Positions 46,059 to 54,908 of a stretch of DNA of 64,000 nt are shown in pieces. The translations under genes were made by a program, and so were the position numbers. The notes beneath the pieces are model-generated. The model was not told where the DNA came from, made no database searches, and worked only from the letters and a program-made list of their open reading frames with translations. The DNA is from Balneolaceae bacterium (GTDB lineage: Bacteria; Bacteroidota; Rhodothermia; Balneolales; Balneolaceae). The DNA lies in contig JAFIFB010000007.1 of the NCBI GenBank assembly GCA_020832285.1, positions 1-64,000 of the forward strand, written 5' to 3'. Each line of letters starts with the position of its first letter. Within the stretch, counting starts at the first letter, position 1.

Positions 46059-47147
46059 TTAGTGAATCAGATTAAAAATTCGGCTGAAGCGGGGCAAAAA
46101 CCGCTCGCCATCCCAGGAAAAGTAGATAATCCCGGCTTTTCCGATAACGTGATCATCCGGTACAACCCCCCAGTAGCGGCTGTCTTCACTGTCATCCCGG
46201 TTGTCACCCATCATAAAATAGTAATCCTTTTGTACGGTGTAACGGTTAGTCTCCTCCCCGTTAATGATAAAGCGGTCGCCATCCCGCTGTACACTATTGC
46301 GTTCGTATCGCTCCATCAAATCCTGATACAGATGCCAGTTATCAGAGGTGAGTTCTACTTCCATTCCGTTGTAGGGTACTATAAACTCCTCCATATTGTC
46401 ATGATTGGTAAATCCTCTGGAAAAATTAAACCCACGGCGGCTGAAACCATCATAATCATCCGGAAGGACAAATTTTTCAACAGTCTCTACCTCCGACCAT
46501 TCCTGCATTTCACCGGCTGTTTCTTCGGTCATGTTGATGATGTAGGAGTTGCTGCCGCTTTGTACAATAGATGCTCCGGCTTCCCTAACCTTTGATGCAC
46601 TCAAACGGATTCGTTCGCGCGTCTGTACTCTGTAATTAAACATGAGTGTTTCGAAATTTTGAGCAGGTTCTCCATTTACAAACAGCACTTTATTTTCAAT
46701 GCTTACACGGTCGCCCGGAATTGCCACAGCGCGTTTTATATAATTTGTTTTTACCGAAATCGGGGCTACATCAATCGGATAGTTGAATACCACAATATCA
46801 TCCCGTTCAATCTCGGAATATCCGGGTATACGAAACCAGGGCAAACTCACACCGGGCATGTAAATATCAGTAAACGGCACAGAGAGTGTCATGGGTGTGC
46901 GAGGGCCATAGGCAAGTTTGGTCACAATCAAAAAATCACCGGTAAGAAGGGTTTTCTCCATACTCGGTGTTGGAATTCTGTAGGCCCCGAAGAAAAACGT
47001 ACGAATTATTATTGCCGCTATAGCCGCCCAAATCAGTGCATCAAGCCACTCTCTTGCCCAATGTTTTGCCTGAGAATTGTCTGTTTTTTTTCGATCTGAT
47101 GATTTCCCTTTACGTAGCCTGCCTTGGTCCTTTTTCTTTTTATTCAA
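46059..47147 (-). CDS. lepB: Signal peptidase I
   Basis: 362 residues. The cytosolic Lys-rich N-terminus is followed by one membrane segment and the catalytic PTPSMEKTLL (Ser62), with NYIKRAVAIPGDRVS (Lys138) and MGDNRDDSEDSRYWG. It cleaves exported preproteins at the inner membrane. A long insertion between the Lys and the MGDNR box makes it longer than the E. coli form, as is common in Bacteroidota. It is 16 bases downstream of the 193-residue secreted protein gene. Confidence 0.96.
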   Translation of the reverse strand: MNKKKKDQGRLRKGKSSDRKKTDNSQAKHWAREWLDALIWAAIAAIIIRTFFFGAYRIPTPSMEKTLLTGDFLIVTKLAYGPRTPMTLSVPFTDIYMPGVSLPWFRIPGYSEIERDDIVVFNYPIDVAPISVKTNYIKRAVAIPGDRVSIENKVLFVNGEPAQNFETLMFNYRVQTRERIRLSASKVREAGASIVQSGSNSYIINMTEETAGEMQEWSEVETVEKFVLPDDYDGFSRRGFNFSRGFTNHDNMEEFIVPYNGMEVELTSDNWHLYQDLMERYERNSVQRDGDRFIINGEETNRYTVQKDYYFMMGDNRDDSEDSRYWGVVPDDHVIGKAGIIYFSWDGERFLPRFSRIFNLIH

Positions 47148-47163
47148 TTGTGCTGATAACTAT

Positions 47164-47745
47164 TTAGTTAAATGTTGGGCGACTGATTGCCTCGCGTTTG
47201 TATTCTCCGTCTTCATATTTCACGAGATACCACTGATCACGCTCAGGAGAGTAAAAATAGTCAGAAAATTCTACGGGATCGCCCTCATCGTCCATCAACA
47301 TCCGATTAAGTGTGCGTTTTACCTGAGGCATCAGGTCGATGTAACGGCTGGCTCCTACATATACAAGTCCATTTTCAAAAGGCCCGTCCAGGTCAAGTAT
47401 CATCAGCGGCATTTGCTCGTCCACAATAAACCAGTATTCAAACTGAATGGCTTTTCCGGGACGGAAGTTGTCATTAATTAAATCTCCGATGGTTTGTGTT
47501 GGGTCACCAAAAACAGCCTGAAGCCGAGAACGGAGCTCAATGGTTGGGAGTCGGTCAATGGTTGTGGGGTTGTAAAGTCCCTGCCCGCTCCAGTTGATGT
47601 CTGCAAATCGTTGTTGAAATTCATTCCTTTCAGATGGTTCAACTTTTCGGATTTCGGGATCTTCGAACTGGGCATACGCTATCGATCCAATCAGCGTAAG
47701 CAGAATTGTCAGAAATATTTTTTTAAGTATCATCATTTTTTCCAT
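47164..47745 (-). CDS. Secreted conserved protein of unknown function
   Basis: 193 residues with a signal peptide (LTLIGSIAYAQ). The mature part has no motif I can name; it contains WFIVDEQMPLMILDLDGPF and the C-terminal YSPERDQWYLVKYEDGEY. Its place between lepA and lepB suggests joint transcription with them (20 bases from lepA, 16 from lepB), but no link in function can be drawn. An alternative start five codons later is equally possible. Confidence 0.7.
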   Translation of the reverse strand: MEKMMILKKIFLTILLTLIGSIAYAQFEDPEIRKVEPSERNEFQQRFADINWSGQGLYNPTTIDRLPTIELRSRLQAVFGDPTQTIGDLINDNFRPGKAIQFEYWFIVDEQMPLMILDLDGPFENGLVYVGASRYIDLMPQVKRTLNRMLMDDEGDPVEFSDYFYSPERDQWYLVKYEDGEYKREAISRPTFN

Positions 47746-47765
47746 AGAAATACAAATTGTGGTTA

Positions 47766-49565
47766 TTAATCCTCATTTTCCATTGAGAGTACGGCAAGAA
47801 ACGCCTCCTGTGGAATTTCTACGGTTCCAACCTGTTTCATGCGTTTTTTACCTTCCTTCTGTTTTTCAATAAGCTTACGTTTACGGGAAATATCACCGCC
47901 ATAACATTTGGCTGTTACATCTTTGCGGAGCGCCCGGATGGTATCCCTGGCAATAACCCGCGAACCGATTGCAGCCTGCACTGCTACTTCAAACTGCTGA
48001 CGAGGAATAAGTTCCTTCAGCTTGGCACAAACTTTCCTGCCCTGGTAATAAGCCTTTTCCCGGTGCGTAATGCTGGAAAGTGCATCCACCGGTTCGCCGT
48101 TCAGCAGTATATCTAAACGCACAAGGTTACCTTTTCTGTATTCAAGAAATTCATAATCGAGAGAAGCGTATCCGCGGGTGCCGCTTTTCAGCTTATCGTA
48201 AAAATCGAACACCACTTCGGCCATTGGAAGTTCATAAGTGATTTCTACCCGGTTATTCTGCATAAAATGCTGATTTACATACACTCCCCGCCGATCCTGA
48301 CAGAGCGACATAATGGGACCGATGTAATCAGCGGGAGTAATGATACTCGCCTTGATGTATGGCTCCCAAACAGTATTTACTTTGCCGGCATCAGGCATAT
48401 CACTGGGATTGTCCACTTTCACTCGTTCACCCTCTTCGGTATCAATTTCGTAGCGAACGTTGGGTACGGTCGTAATGATATCGATGTTGAACTCACGATC
48501 AAGCCGTTCCTGAACTATTTCCATGTGCAGCAAACCCAGAAATCCCGCACGAAAACCAAAGCCTAACGCCCTGGAAGTTTCAGGCTGATAGGTGAGGGAG
48601 GCATCGTTAAGCTGAAGTTTCTCAAGAGCAGATCGCAAATCTTCAAAATCTTCTGTCTGGGTCGGGAAAATACCACTGAATACCATCGGTTTCACATCTT
48701 TGTAACCTGGTACAGGTGTGTCTGCCCTGTTTTTTTGATGGGTGATGGTATCACCTACTTTGGCATCCTGCAGTGACTTCACACTGCCAATCACGTAGCC
48801 TACTTCACCGGCTTTCAGCTCCTTTGTCGGCTCCTGCTTCATCTTCAGATAACCGACTTCTTCAGCATCATACTCTTTTTTGGTGGCCATAAACAGAATA
48901 CCATCGCCCTTCTTGAGAACTCCCTCCATTACCCGTACATATGCAATGGAGCCCCGGTAGGTGTTAAAAACAGAATCAAAAATGAGTGCTTTCAGAGGTT
49001 TCTCGTAATTTTGTGAGGGGGCCGGAACTTTATCGACAATTTCTTCAAGGAGAGCTTCCACTCCATCTCCGGTTTTCCCGGAAACCCTCAAAATATCCTC
49101 ATAATCGCACCCGATCAGATCCACAATCTGTTGACCAACTCCCTCTGGATCGGCACCCGGAAGGTCTATTTTATTGAGCACCGGAATTATTTCAAGGCCC
49201 TGCTCTATGGCCTGGTAAAGGTTGGAAATCGTTTGTGCTTCAATCCCCTGGGCTGCATCAACCACCAGCAGCGCTCCCTCACATGCTTTTAATGCCCGGG
49301 AAACTTCATATGCAAAATCCACATGCCCCGGAGTATCGATCAGATTATATATGTAGGTTTCACCGTTTGACCGTTTATAATCCATACGGATGGCATGGCT
49401 TTTAATGGTAATGCCCCGCTCACGCTCCAGGTCCATGCTATCAAGAATCTGCTCCTGCATCTCTCTTTCACTAATAGCGCCAGTACGTTCCAGCAGCCTG
49501 TCAGCCAGTGTAGATTTGCCATGGTCAATGTGAGCAATAATGCAGAAATTGCGAATATTATTCAT
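47766..49565 (-). CDS. lepA: Elongation factor 4 (LepA GTPase)
   Basis: 599 residues from the ATG at 49565, which gives [19 protein letters not shown], the usual LepA start. The open frame reaches 45 codons further upstream, but that part is not LepA-like. GTPase motifs [17 protein letters not shown] and NKID are present, as is the C-terminal [22 protein letters not shown] segment diagnostic for LepA, here complete. It acts on ribosomes stalled during elongation. Confidence 0.97.
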   Translation of the reverse strand: MNNIRNFCIIAHIDHGKSTLADRLLERTGAISEREMQEQILDSMDLERERGITIKSHAIRMDYKRSNGETYIYNLIDTPGHVDFAYEVSRALKACEGALLVVDAAQGIEAQTISNLYQAIEQGLEIIPVLNKIDLPGADPEGVGQQIVDLIGCDYEDILRVSGKTGDGVEALLEEIVDKVPAPSQNYEKPLKALIFDSVFNTYRGSIAYVRVMEGVLKKGDGILFMATKKEYDAEEVGYLKMKQEPTKELKAGEVGYVIGSVKSLQDAKVGDTITHQKNRADTPVPGYKDVKPMVFSGIFPTQTEDFEDLRSALEKLQLNDASLTYQPETSRALGFGFRAGFLGLLHMEIVQERLDREFNIDIITTVPNVRYEIDTEEGERVKVDNPSDMPDAGKVNTVWEPYIKASIITPADYIGPIMSLCQDRRGVYVNQHFMQNNRVEITYELPMAEVVFDFYDKLKSGTRGYASLDYEFLEYRKGNLVRLDILLNGEPVDALSSITHREKAYYQGRKVCAKLKELIPRQQFEVAVQAAIGSRVIARDTIRALRKDVTAKCYGGDISRKRKLIEKQKEGKKRMKQVGTVEIPQEAFLAVLSMENED

Positions 49566-49846
49566 GCGAAAAATTACATAACTAAAAAATGATTCAAGCC
49601 TTAAATATACAAATTCGAAACGCCCGTTGCATTTAAATGTTATTTGTTGGTTTTTACAATTCCATTGCCACAAACTGCTTAAAATGGCCGAATGAATCAC
49701 TCATAACCCTACCAATTCTGATAATTTTTTTGAGCTCGCTTTACAAATTTCAATATGACTTCTCAAAAGGCAAAATTTTCCCGTCCCGAACCGGCAATTT
49801 TAATCTATAAATCTGATACAATCCATCAACAAAAACTTTTCCACTA

Positions 49847-52438
49847 ATGATAAAAAAGCACCTTTTAGCACCTTTGTTTTTTACTCTCCTGCTTTTACCT
49901 GCTCAGCTTCTGGCACAGGTAAAAACCTTTGAAGAAGTTGTGGGACATAATATTGGCGACCGCATTACCCTGAGCCATCAGATCCTTGATTATCTCCGCT
50001 ATCTTGAAGAGGCTTCCGACAGAGTTGTACTTCAGGAAATCGGCACCACATTCGACAACCGCCTGCAGATTGCCGCCATTCTCACCTCTCCCGAAAATCA
50101 CGTCCGGCTGGATGAGATCCGGGAAAACGCCGGGCGGCTGAATGATCCAAGAATCACAAGCCGGTCTGAAGCAGATCAGATTATCGAAAGCCAGCCTGCC
50201 GTGCTCTACCTCGGAGGTTCCATACACGGTTTTGAACTCTCAGGAACCGAAGGTGTGCTGAAAATTCTTGAACATTACACAACCAGCAACGATCCCGAAA
50301 CTCTCGAAGAACTCAAAAACACACTGATGGTGGTTGATCCGGTTATTAACTCCGATGGTCGTGATGCTTTCGCCACGTTTAATCACCAGCACCGCGGACG
50401 CGAAGCAAACCCCGACCTGGCTGACTGGTCGAACGATTTCACATCCTGGGACGGTCTAAAATACCGTACCAGTCACTACTATTTTGACCTGAACCGCGAC
50501 TGGTTTGCTCACACTCATCCCGAAACCCGTAACCGTGCCGCAATTCTGCAGGAATGGAGGCCTCAGGCTGGTGTAGATGCCCACGAAATGGGTTCTGAGC
50601 GGGAATTTTATTTTGACCCGCCCGCAGAACCTGTCTCTCCGTTATTCCCCGAATACACCTCAAAATGGTTCGAAGAGTATGGCCGTGCCTACGCCGATGC
50701 ATTTGACCGGGAAAATATCGAATATACCAAACGTGAAATTTTCAACTATTTCTATCCCGCCTATTTCACTTCTTATATGACCTACCAGGGAGCCGTAGGC
50801 ATGCTGTATGAGCAGGGATCATCCCGCGGATTTGCCTGGCGCCTTTCCGACGGAACCGTACGCACACTGGCCGATGGTGCCTTTAACCAGTACACGGCGT
50901 TCCGGGCCATGATTCAACTTTCCAGTGAACGGCGTGCCGAACTTTTGAGTGACTATTTTGAGGCCAACACCAGCGCCACCGAAAGTGGAAATGATGGTGT
51001 TGCTCGCTATCTGATTAAACCAGTTGGCGATCCGAATCTTGTAAGCGAAGCTGTTAACCTGCTGATGAGAAGCGGTGTGGAAGTACAGCGGCTCACATCC
51101 AATGCTACCCTTCAAAATGTGTCTGACCGCACTGGAACTGGTGTTGGAAGTCAAACTTTCGAAGCCGGAACTTACCTGATTGAAGCTGCCCAGCCACGAA
51201 TGGCGTTTATCCGAAACCTGCTTGATCCGCACATCTCCATCCCCGAAGACTTTCTGGAAGAAGCCCGGCAGCGGGTCGATCGCGGTGAGAATCCCAGATT
51301 TTACGACATAACCTCATGGTCACTCCCACTTCTGTTTAATCTGGAGGGCTACAGCACCAGCGACAGCCGATCTATTTCCGCAGAACAAGTAATGGAGCCG
51401 GTTTCAAATCCGGGAAACATGACAAATGAAATCGCAAATTATGCCTACCTGATCGACGGAAGCCAGGCGGCAGCACTTTCTACTGTGATTCCATTGCGTG
51501 AAAAAGGAATCCGCCTCCATATCATCTACCGGCCTACCCGAATTGACGGGCGCCATTACAGCTCCGGCACACTTGTGGTCCGCACAGACGGAAAAAGCGA
51601 AAACGTACATGAAGTACTAAGTGAACTGGCTGAAAAATATGACCTTGCTGTAGATGCAGTTCATTCAGGCCGGGCCGACCAGGGTTATCCCCCGCTCGGT
51701 ACGATACAGGGAAATCGCATTAATAAACCGGCAATTGCACTGCTGGGTAATTACCCGGTATCTGGTTACTCCTTCGGGTGGGCCTGGCATACGCTCGACC
51801 AGCAATATGAAATCCCGCACACCATTATCAACACTACTAAAATCGCCTCTACACCGATGGAACGGTTTGATGTTTTAATTATCCCCGAATCCCCAAATAA
51901 TCGTGAAATGCGCCGCTATCTTGATGATTCAGGAGTAGAACGCATTCAGCAGTGGGTAAGTGATGGCGGCACTCTTGTCACCATAGGCTCAGGCACCGAA
52001 TTCATGCGAAGTGTACTGGAACTCGGCGACCTTGAAACCTGGTACGATGATGAAGATAACGAGGATGCCCAGCGGGTAACTGTTCCCGGTGCATTTGTGA
52101 GAACCGAACTCGACCGTGAAGAGTGGCTGGTATCTGGATACGACAGTGATCTGCCGGTACTCATCAATTCAAACCGTCTCTACCGGGCTCCCGGAAGTGA
52201 AAGCAACCCGTCCCGGCGAACTCCAGTGAAAGTAGCAGCTGGTGATGACTTCCGAATTGCAGGCCACATGTGGGAAGAAAACCTGGAGCGCCTGCCCGAA
52301 AGCGTGTTTCTCTACGAGCAGCGTATCGGTTCAGGACGGGTCATATCCTTCGCTGAAGATGTAAACTTCCGGGGCTACTGGCGGGGAATTGACCGCCTTT
52401 TTCTAAATGCCGTTATCCTTGGCCCCAGTGCACCATAA
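49847..52438 (+). CDS. Secreted M14-family zinc carboxypeptidase
   Basis: 863 residues with a signal peptide (PAQLLAQ). The M14 domain has the zinc motif SIHGFE (His127, Glu130), then DPVINSDGRD, FDLNRDWFAHTHPE and the third zinc His in GVDAHEMG (His246). The last 350 residues form a separate part containing LLGNYPVSGYSFGWAWHTLDQ and DVLIIPESP, which resembles a class-I glutamine-amidotransferase-like fold seen at the end of many such proteins. It probably digests peptides outside the cytoplasm. It diverges from lepA, with no partner gene. Confidence 0.88.
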   Translation: MIKKHLLAPLFFTLLLLPAQLLAQVKTFEEVVGHNIGDRITLSHQILDYLRYLEEASDRVVLQEIGTTFDNRLQIAAILTSPENHVRLDEIRENAGRLNDPRITSRSEADQIIESQPAVLYLGGSIHGFELSGTEGVLKILEHYTTSNDPETLEELKNTLMVVDPVINSDGRDAFATFNHQHRGREANPDLADWSNDFTSWDGLKYRTSHYYFDLNRDWFAHTHPETRNRAAILQEWRPQAGVDAHEMGSEREFYFDPPAEPVSPLFPEYTSKWFEEYGRAYADAFDRENIEYTKREIFNYFYPAYFTSYMTYQGAVGMLYEQGSSRGFAWRLSDGTVRTLADGAFNQYTAFRAMIQLSSERRAELLSDYFEANTSATESGNDGVARYLIKPVGDPNLVSEAVNLLMRSGVEVQRLTSNATLQNVSDRTGTGVGSQTFEAGTYLIEAAQPRMAFIRNLLDPHISIPEDFLEEARQRVDRGENPRFYDITSWSLPLLFNLEGYSTSDSRSISAEQVMEPVSNPGNMTNEIANYAYLIDGSQAAALSTVIPLREKGIRLHIIYRPTRIDGRHYSSGTLVVRTDGKSENVHEVLSELAEKYDLAVDAVHSGRADQGYPPLGTIQGNRINKPAIALLGNYPVSGYSFGWAWHTLDQQYEIPHTIINTTKIASTPMERFDVLIIPESPNNREMRRYLDDSGVERIQQWVSDGGTLVTIGSGTEFMRSVLELGDLETWYDDEDNEDAQRVTVPGAFVRTELDREEWLVSGYDSDLPVLINSNRLYRAPGSESNPSRRTPVKVAAGDDFRIAGHMWEENLERLPESVFLYEQRIGSGRVISFAEDVNFRGYWRGIDRLFLNAVILGPSAP

Positions 52439-52459
52439 TTTTTTATTATTTTTTCGTTC

Positions 52460-52601
52460 TGATATCGAAAAATTATCAACCATCTCTAATGATATTCGAT
52501 TTATAAGATGTAACGACGTAGCGATATTCGATCTGATGGACACTAAAATCGCTACGTCGAGTATCGAATATCTCCTGAATCGTTCAATCATAACGATATC
52601 A
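52460..52601. repeat. Triple-nested palindromic element
   Basis: Three perfect inverted repeats are nested around one centre. The outer is TGATATCG (52460-52467) with CGATATCA (52594-52601). The middle is GATATTCGAT (52491-52500) with ATCGAATATC (52563-52572). The inner is CGACGTAGCGAT (52514-52525) with ATCGCTACGTCG (52548-52559). A further direct copy of GATATTCGAT lies at 52523-52532. The order is what a folded RNA or a palindromic mobile element would show. Confidence 0.65.
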
Positions 52602-52705
52602 TGGCTCCAAAAGAAGATGCCATTTAAGGATCTGCCTGAAACTTAATGGATAAAATTGAGAGGCTTGTTTGTTCAGCGACCTGCAAGAGTGCCCGGTGCT
52701 TTTCC

Positions 52706-52859
52706 GGGTTCCTGGCAGAGTCGCAGGGTTCTGCCCTGAAATGCCTTAAAGCCAACCGTGCCCTCAACCCACAACTCAGACAGGATTTCGCTCCGCTCAA
52801 ACTCTGGCAGGTTGTTTACACAGCAACCTGGCAATACATCGCGACTCTGTCAGGAACCC
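52706..52859. repeat. Long inverted repeat with internal hairpins
   Basis: Arms GGGTTCCTGGCAGAGTCGC (52706-52724) and GCGACTCTGTCAGGAACCC (52841-52859) pair at 18 of 19 positions. Inside are a CAGGGttctgCCCTG hairpin near 52724 and CAGGTTG/CAACCTG (52808-52814 with 52824-52830). The whole could fold as one cruciform or RNA, and it resembles the ends of a small non-autonomous element. Confidence 0.6.
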
Positions 52860-52882
52860 GTCGTTTTATATTTGACAAGACA

Positions 52883-53128
52883 CTACTCATCAACAGGACT
52901 CAGCATTTCCACATGAAACCGGAATGCTTCATCTTCAAGCGACATTGTGTCATAAATCTCGCGTATCAGTTCAAATACCACATCGGTATCTCCCTTAATG
53001 CTGGTTGAGAGATAGTTTACATCCACCTCAACATCGTGCTGGGCCACAAATTCAATCAAATCCTGTACTTTGTCTTTGGGATGGTCGGTATAGAGCGGGA
53101 TGTAAGTAAGTTGAGCAATCGTCTTCAT
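52883..53128 (-). CDS. Small thiamine-binding-like protein (MTH1187/YkoF type, tentative)
   Basis: 81 residues. IAQLTYIPLYTDHPKDKVQD followed by VEVDVNYLSTSIKGDTDVVFELI follows the pattern of the short MTH1187/DUF77 family (I-A-x-L-x-x-x-P-L near the start, then a T-x-I-x-G-D turn), which bind thiamine or hydroxymethylpyrimidine. No neighbour supports a vitamin role. The resemblance is moderate, and the protein could be unrelated. Confidence 0.45.
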   Translation of the reverse strand: MKTIAQLTYIPLYTDHPKDKVQDLIEFVAQHDVEVDVNYLSTSIKGDTDVVFELIREIYDTMSLEDEAFRFHVEMLSPVDE

Positions 53129-53234
53129 TTATATCTCTTTATATGTTGATGTCAGTTTATTGGGAAACAAAACGTTCCAGTTGTAATTAAACAGGGTACA
53201 TATCTTAAAATACTCAAAATGAATCTTCACTGTT

Positions 53235-54029
53235 ATGAAAATTTTTAAAACAATACTTTTTCTCTTAGCCGGCTCGCTCATTTTTTATAGTTGCGACAGT
53301 ACTTCAAGCGATACTGAGCTTGGAACCATGCAGGTTCTTTTGACTGACGCGCCGGGAAATTACGATCATGTCTATATCGATATTCGTGAAGCGCGTATCC
53401 ATCACAGCAGTGATGCTGAAGACGGCGAAAGCGGATGGATTGATCTTGATATTGAACCCGGAATATACGATCTGCTGGAGCTCACCAATGGCCGCTACGA
53501 AATACTTGGTGAAATAGATCTGGAACCGGGCCGATATAACCAGATGCGGCTGATTCTTGGCGATCAAAACGAAGTGGTTATTGACGGCACAACTCATTCA
53601 CTCATGACCCCGAGTGCCCAGCAATCCGGCCTGAAACTCAACATCCACGCCGATATTGAAGGTGGCGAGATGTACACTCTTTTGCTTGATTTCGATGCAA
53701 ATAAATCGATCGTCCACGCAGGTCAGTCAGGAAATATTATTCTGAAACCGGTTATCCGTACCGTTCGCCTTGAACAGACCGGCACGATTGAAGGAACCAT
53801 CGAACCGGCCGAGGCCCTTCCCTGGGTTTATGCCATCGCCGGACAGGATACCATAAGAGGAACCCGTGCCGACACTGATGGTGATTTCAGGCTGATTGGT
53901 TTACCTTCGGACACCTATCAGGTATCCATCATCCCGACCCATGAAAACTACAATACCGCAGTGGTATCCGGTGTTGAAGTGAATGTTGGCGAAACCACCG
54001 AAATGGGTACCATCACGATCGAAAACTGA
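53235..54029 (+). CDS. DUF4382 lipoprotein with a C-terminal carboxypeptidase-regulatory-like domain
   Basis: 264 residues. Lipobox FYSC (Cys17), then the DUF4382 pattern TMQVLLTDAPGNYDHVYIDI through LNIHADIEGGEMYTLLLDFDANKSIV. After about residue 180 comes a small beta domain, GTIEGTIEPAEALPWVYAIA to VNVGETTEMGTITIEN, typical of carboxypeptidase-regulatory-like repeats. The role is unknown; it is probably a surface lipoprotein. A strong terminator follows. Confidence 0.82.
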   Translation: MKIFKTILFLLAGSLIFYSCDSTSSDTELGTMQVLLTDAPGNYDHVYIDIREARIHHSSDAEDGESGWIDLDIEPGIYDLLELTNGRYEILGEIDLEPGRYNQMRLILGDQNEVVIDGTTHSLMTPSAQQSGLKLNIHADIEGGEMYTLLLDFDANKSIVHAGQSGNIILKPVIRTVRLEQTGTIEGTIEPAEALPWVYAIAGQDTIRGTRADTDGDFRLIGLPSDTYQVSIIPTHENYNTAVVSGVEVNVGETTEMGTITIEN

Positions 54030-54054
54030 CTTGAAGTTCATCAACATCCTTTTC

Positions 54055-54086
54055 AAAAGCCCGGAGCAACATCCGGGCTTTTTTAA
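54055..54086 (+). terminator. Rho-independent terminator of the DUF4382 gene
   Basis: AGCCCGGA (54058-54065) pairs with TCCGGGCT (54072-54079), followed by a T-run. It starts 26 bases after the stop codon. Confidence 0.9.
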
Positions 54087-54131
54087 TTTTGTCCATGACT
54101 CATCTCTTGTATGCAATAAGATCCTGGGAGG

Positions 54132-54196
54132 AACCTGTCAGTTTTTTTGAAATTTGAATTCAGAACCAGGCCTTCATACTCCAAACCTGACGGGTT
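54132..54196. repeat. Inverted repeat in the intergenic region after the DUF4382 gene
   Basis: AACCTGTCAG (54132-54141) and CTGACGGGTT (54187-54196) pair at 9 of 10 positions, the tenth as G-U in RNA. No gene overlaps it. It may be a fragment of a mobile element or a second 3' structure. Confidence 0.35.
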
Positions 54197-54297
54197 TAGG
54201 GTTGACATGAACATTATCAGGATGAATACTGCTTATCCCATCGTACCATTAAGAGCCGGTTTAAAGAGGGTTTGACCAGTAGAAGGCATTCAAAAAA

Positions 54298-54828
54298 TCA
54301 CAGGATGACTACAAAAGGGTCAGAAACCCGGTCTGTCTCGGGAATGAGTTCCTCATAATCTGCCTCTCTGTAAACAGAAAAGTGAATCCGGTAGTAACCG
54401 GAGCTGTGAATAGAATTCCGAAGATCCAGCTCCGGGAGACTCATCATCTCACCTGGCTTGAGAGTAACCCGGATGATGGGTCCTCCCGTTACAATTCTGT
54501 ACCATATCCCCAGATCCTTCCACCGATTTCCTTCAAGCTTCTGAACTGTTGCTGACGGCATCGGTCCGGCTTTATAGTATAAATTTTCGTCTGACCGGTT
54601 AATGAATTTGACTTCGATGACACTGTCGGTTGCACTGGTTCGGAGATTATAGCGGTGATTTTCCAATGGAATATCGGTATCGAGTTCTCCTTCTCCCATT
54701 GCAGGGAAGATTACCTTCTCGCAATTTGACAAAAACATACCGGGAATGAACAACAAGCTGATGATCATCAATACGTTTCTTGTTTTCAATACATATTTCA
54801 TATTTACTTTCATGGTTCTTCTATACAT
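54298..54828 (-). CDS. Lipoprotein of unknown function
   Basis: 176 residues with a lipobox (FLSNC). The start could be several codons later (a Met at codon 6 or codon 10), which would give a more usual short n-region. The mature part is beta-rich and contains IEVKFINRSDENLYYKAG and RVTLKPGEMMSLPEL, like an immunoglobulin-type fold of surface proteins. No family is recognised. It stands next to the S8 protease gene on the same strand but 80 bases away. Confidence 0.65.
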   Translation of the reverse strand: MYRRTMKVNMKYVLKTRNVLMIISLLFIPGMFLSNCEKVIFPAMGEGELDTDIPLENHRYNLRTSATDSVIEVKFINRSDENLYYKAGPMPSATVQKLEGNRWKDLGIWYRIVTGGPIIRVTLKPGEMMSLPELDLRNSIHSSGYYRIHFSVYREADYEELIPETDRVSDPFVVIL

Positions 54829-54908
54829 TTACATGTTATATACATACCTAATTAATAAAATACTCTACCTGAATTAACTGTGATTTTCCAGTTTCATCAG
54901 AAGTCCAT

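Larger units (their letters stand above)
52439..52882. other. Gene-free region with two separate folded elements
   Basis: 444 bases between the carboxypeptidase and a small minus-strand gene. Short open frames cross it, but they follow the palindromes and lack any protein-like pattern, so I treat it as non-coding. The first element (52460-52601) and the second (52706-52859) are listed separately. Confidence 0.5.

Noticed and set aside
49566-49700. 45-residue N-terminal extension of LepA
   Set aside because: LepA proteins start at the MNNIRN-like position; the upstream part has no family similarity and is simply open.
52407-53008. Two plus-strand open frames of 79 and 120 codons after the carboxypeptidase gene
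   Set aside because: They run through the palindromes and overlap either the end of the carboxypeptidase gene or the small gene at 52883-53128. Their composition is not protein-like, so I treat them as chance frames.
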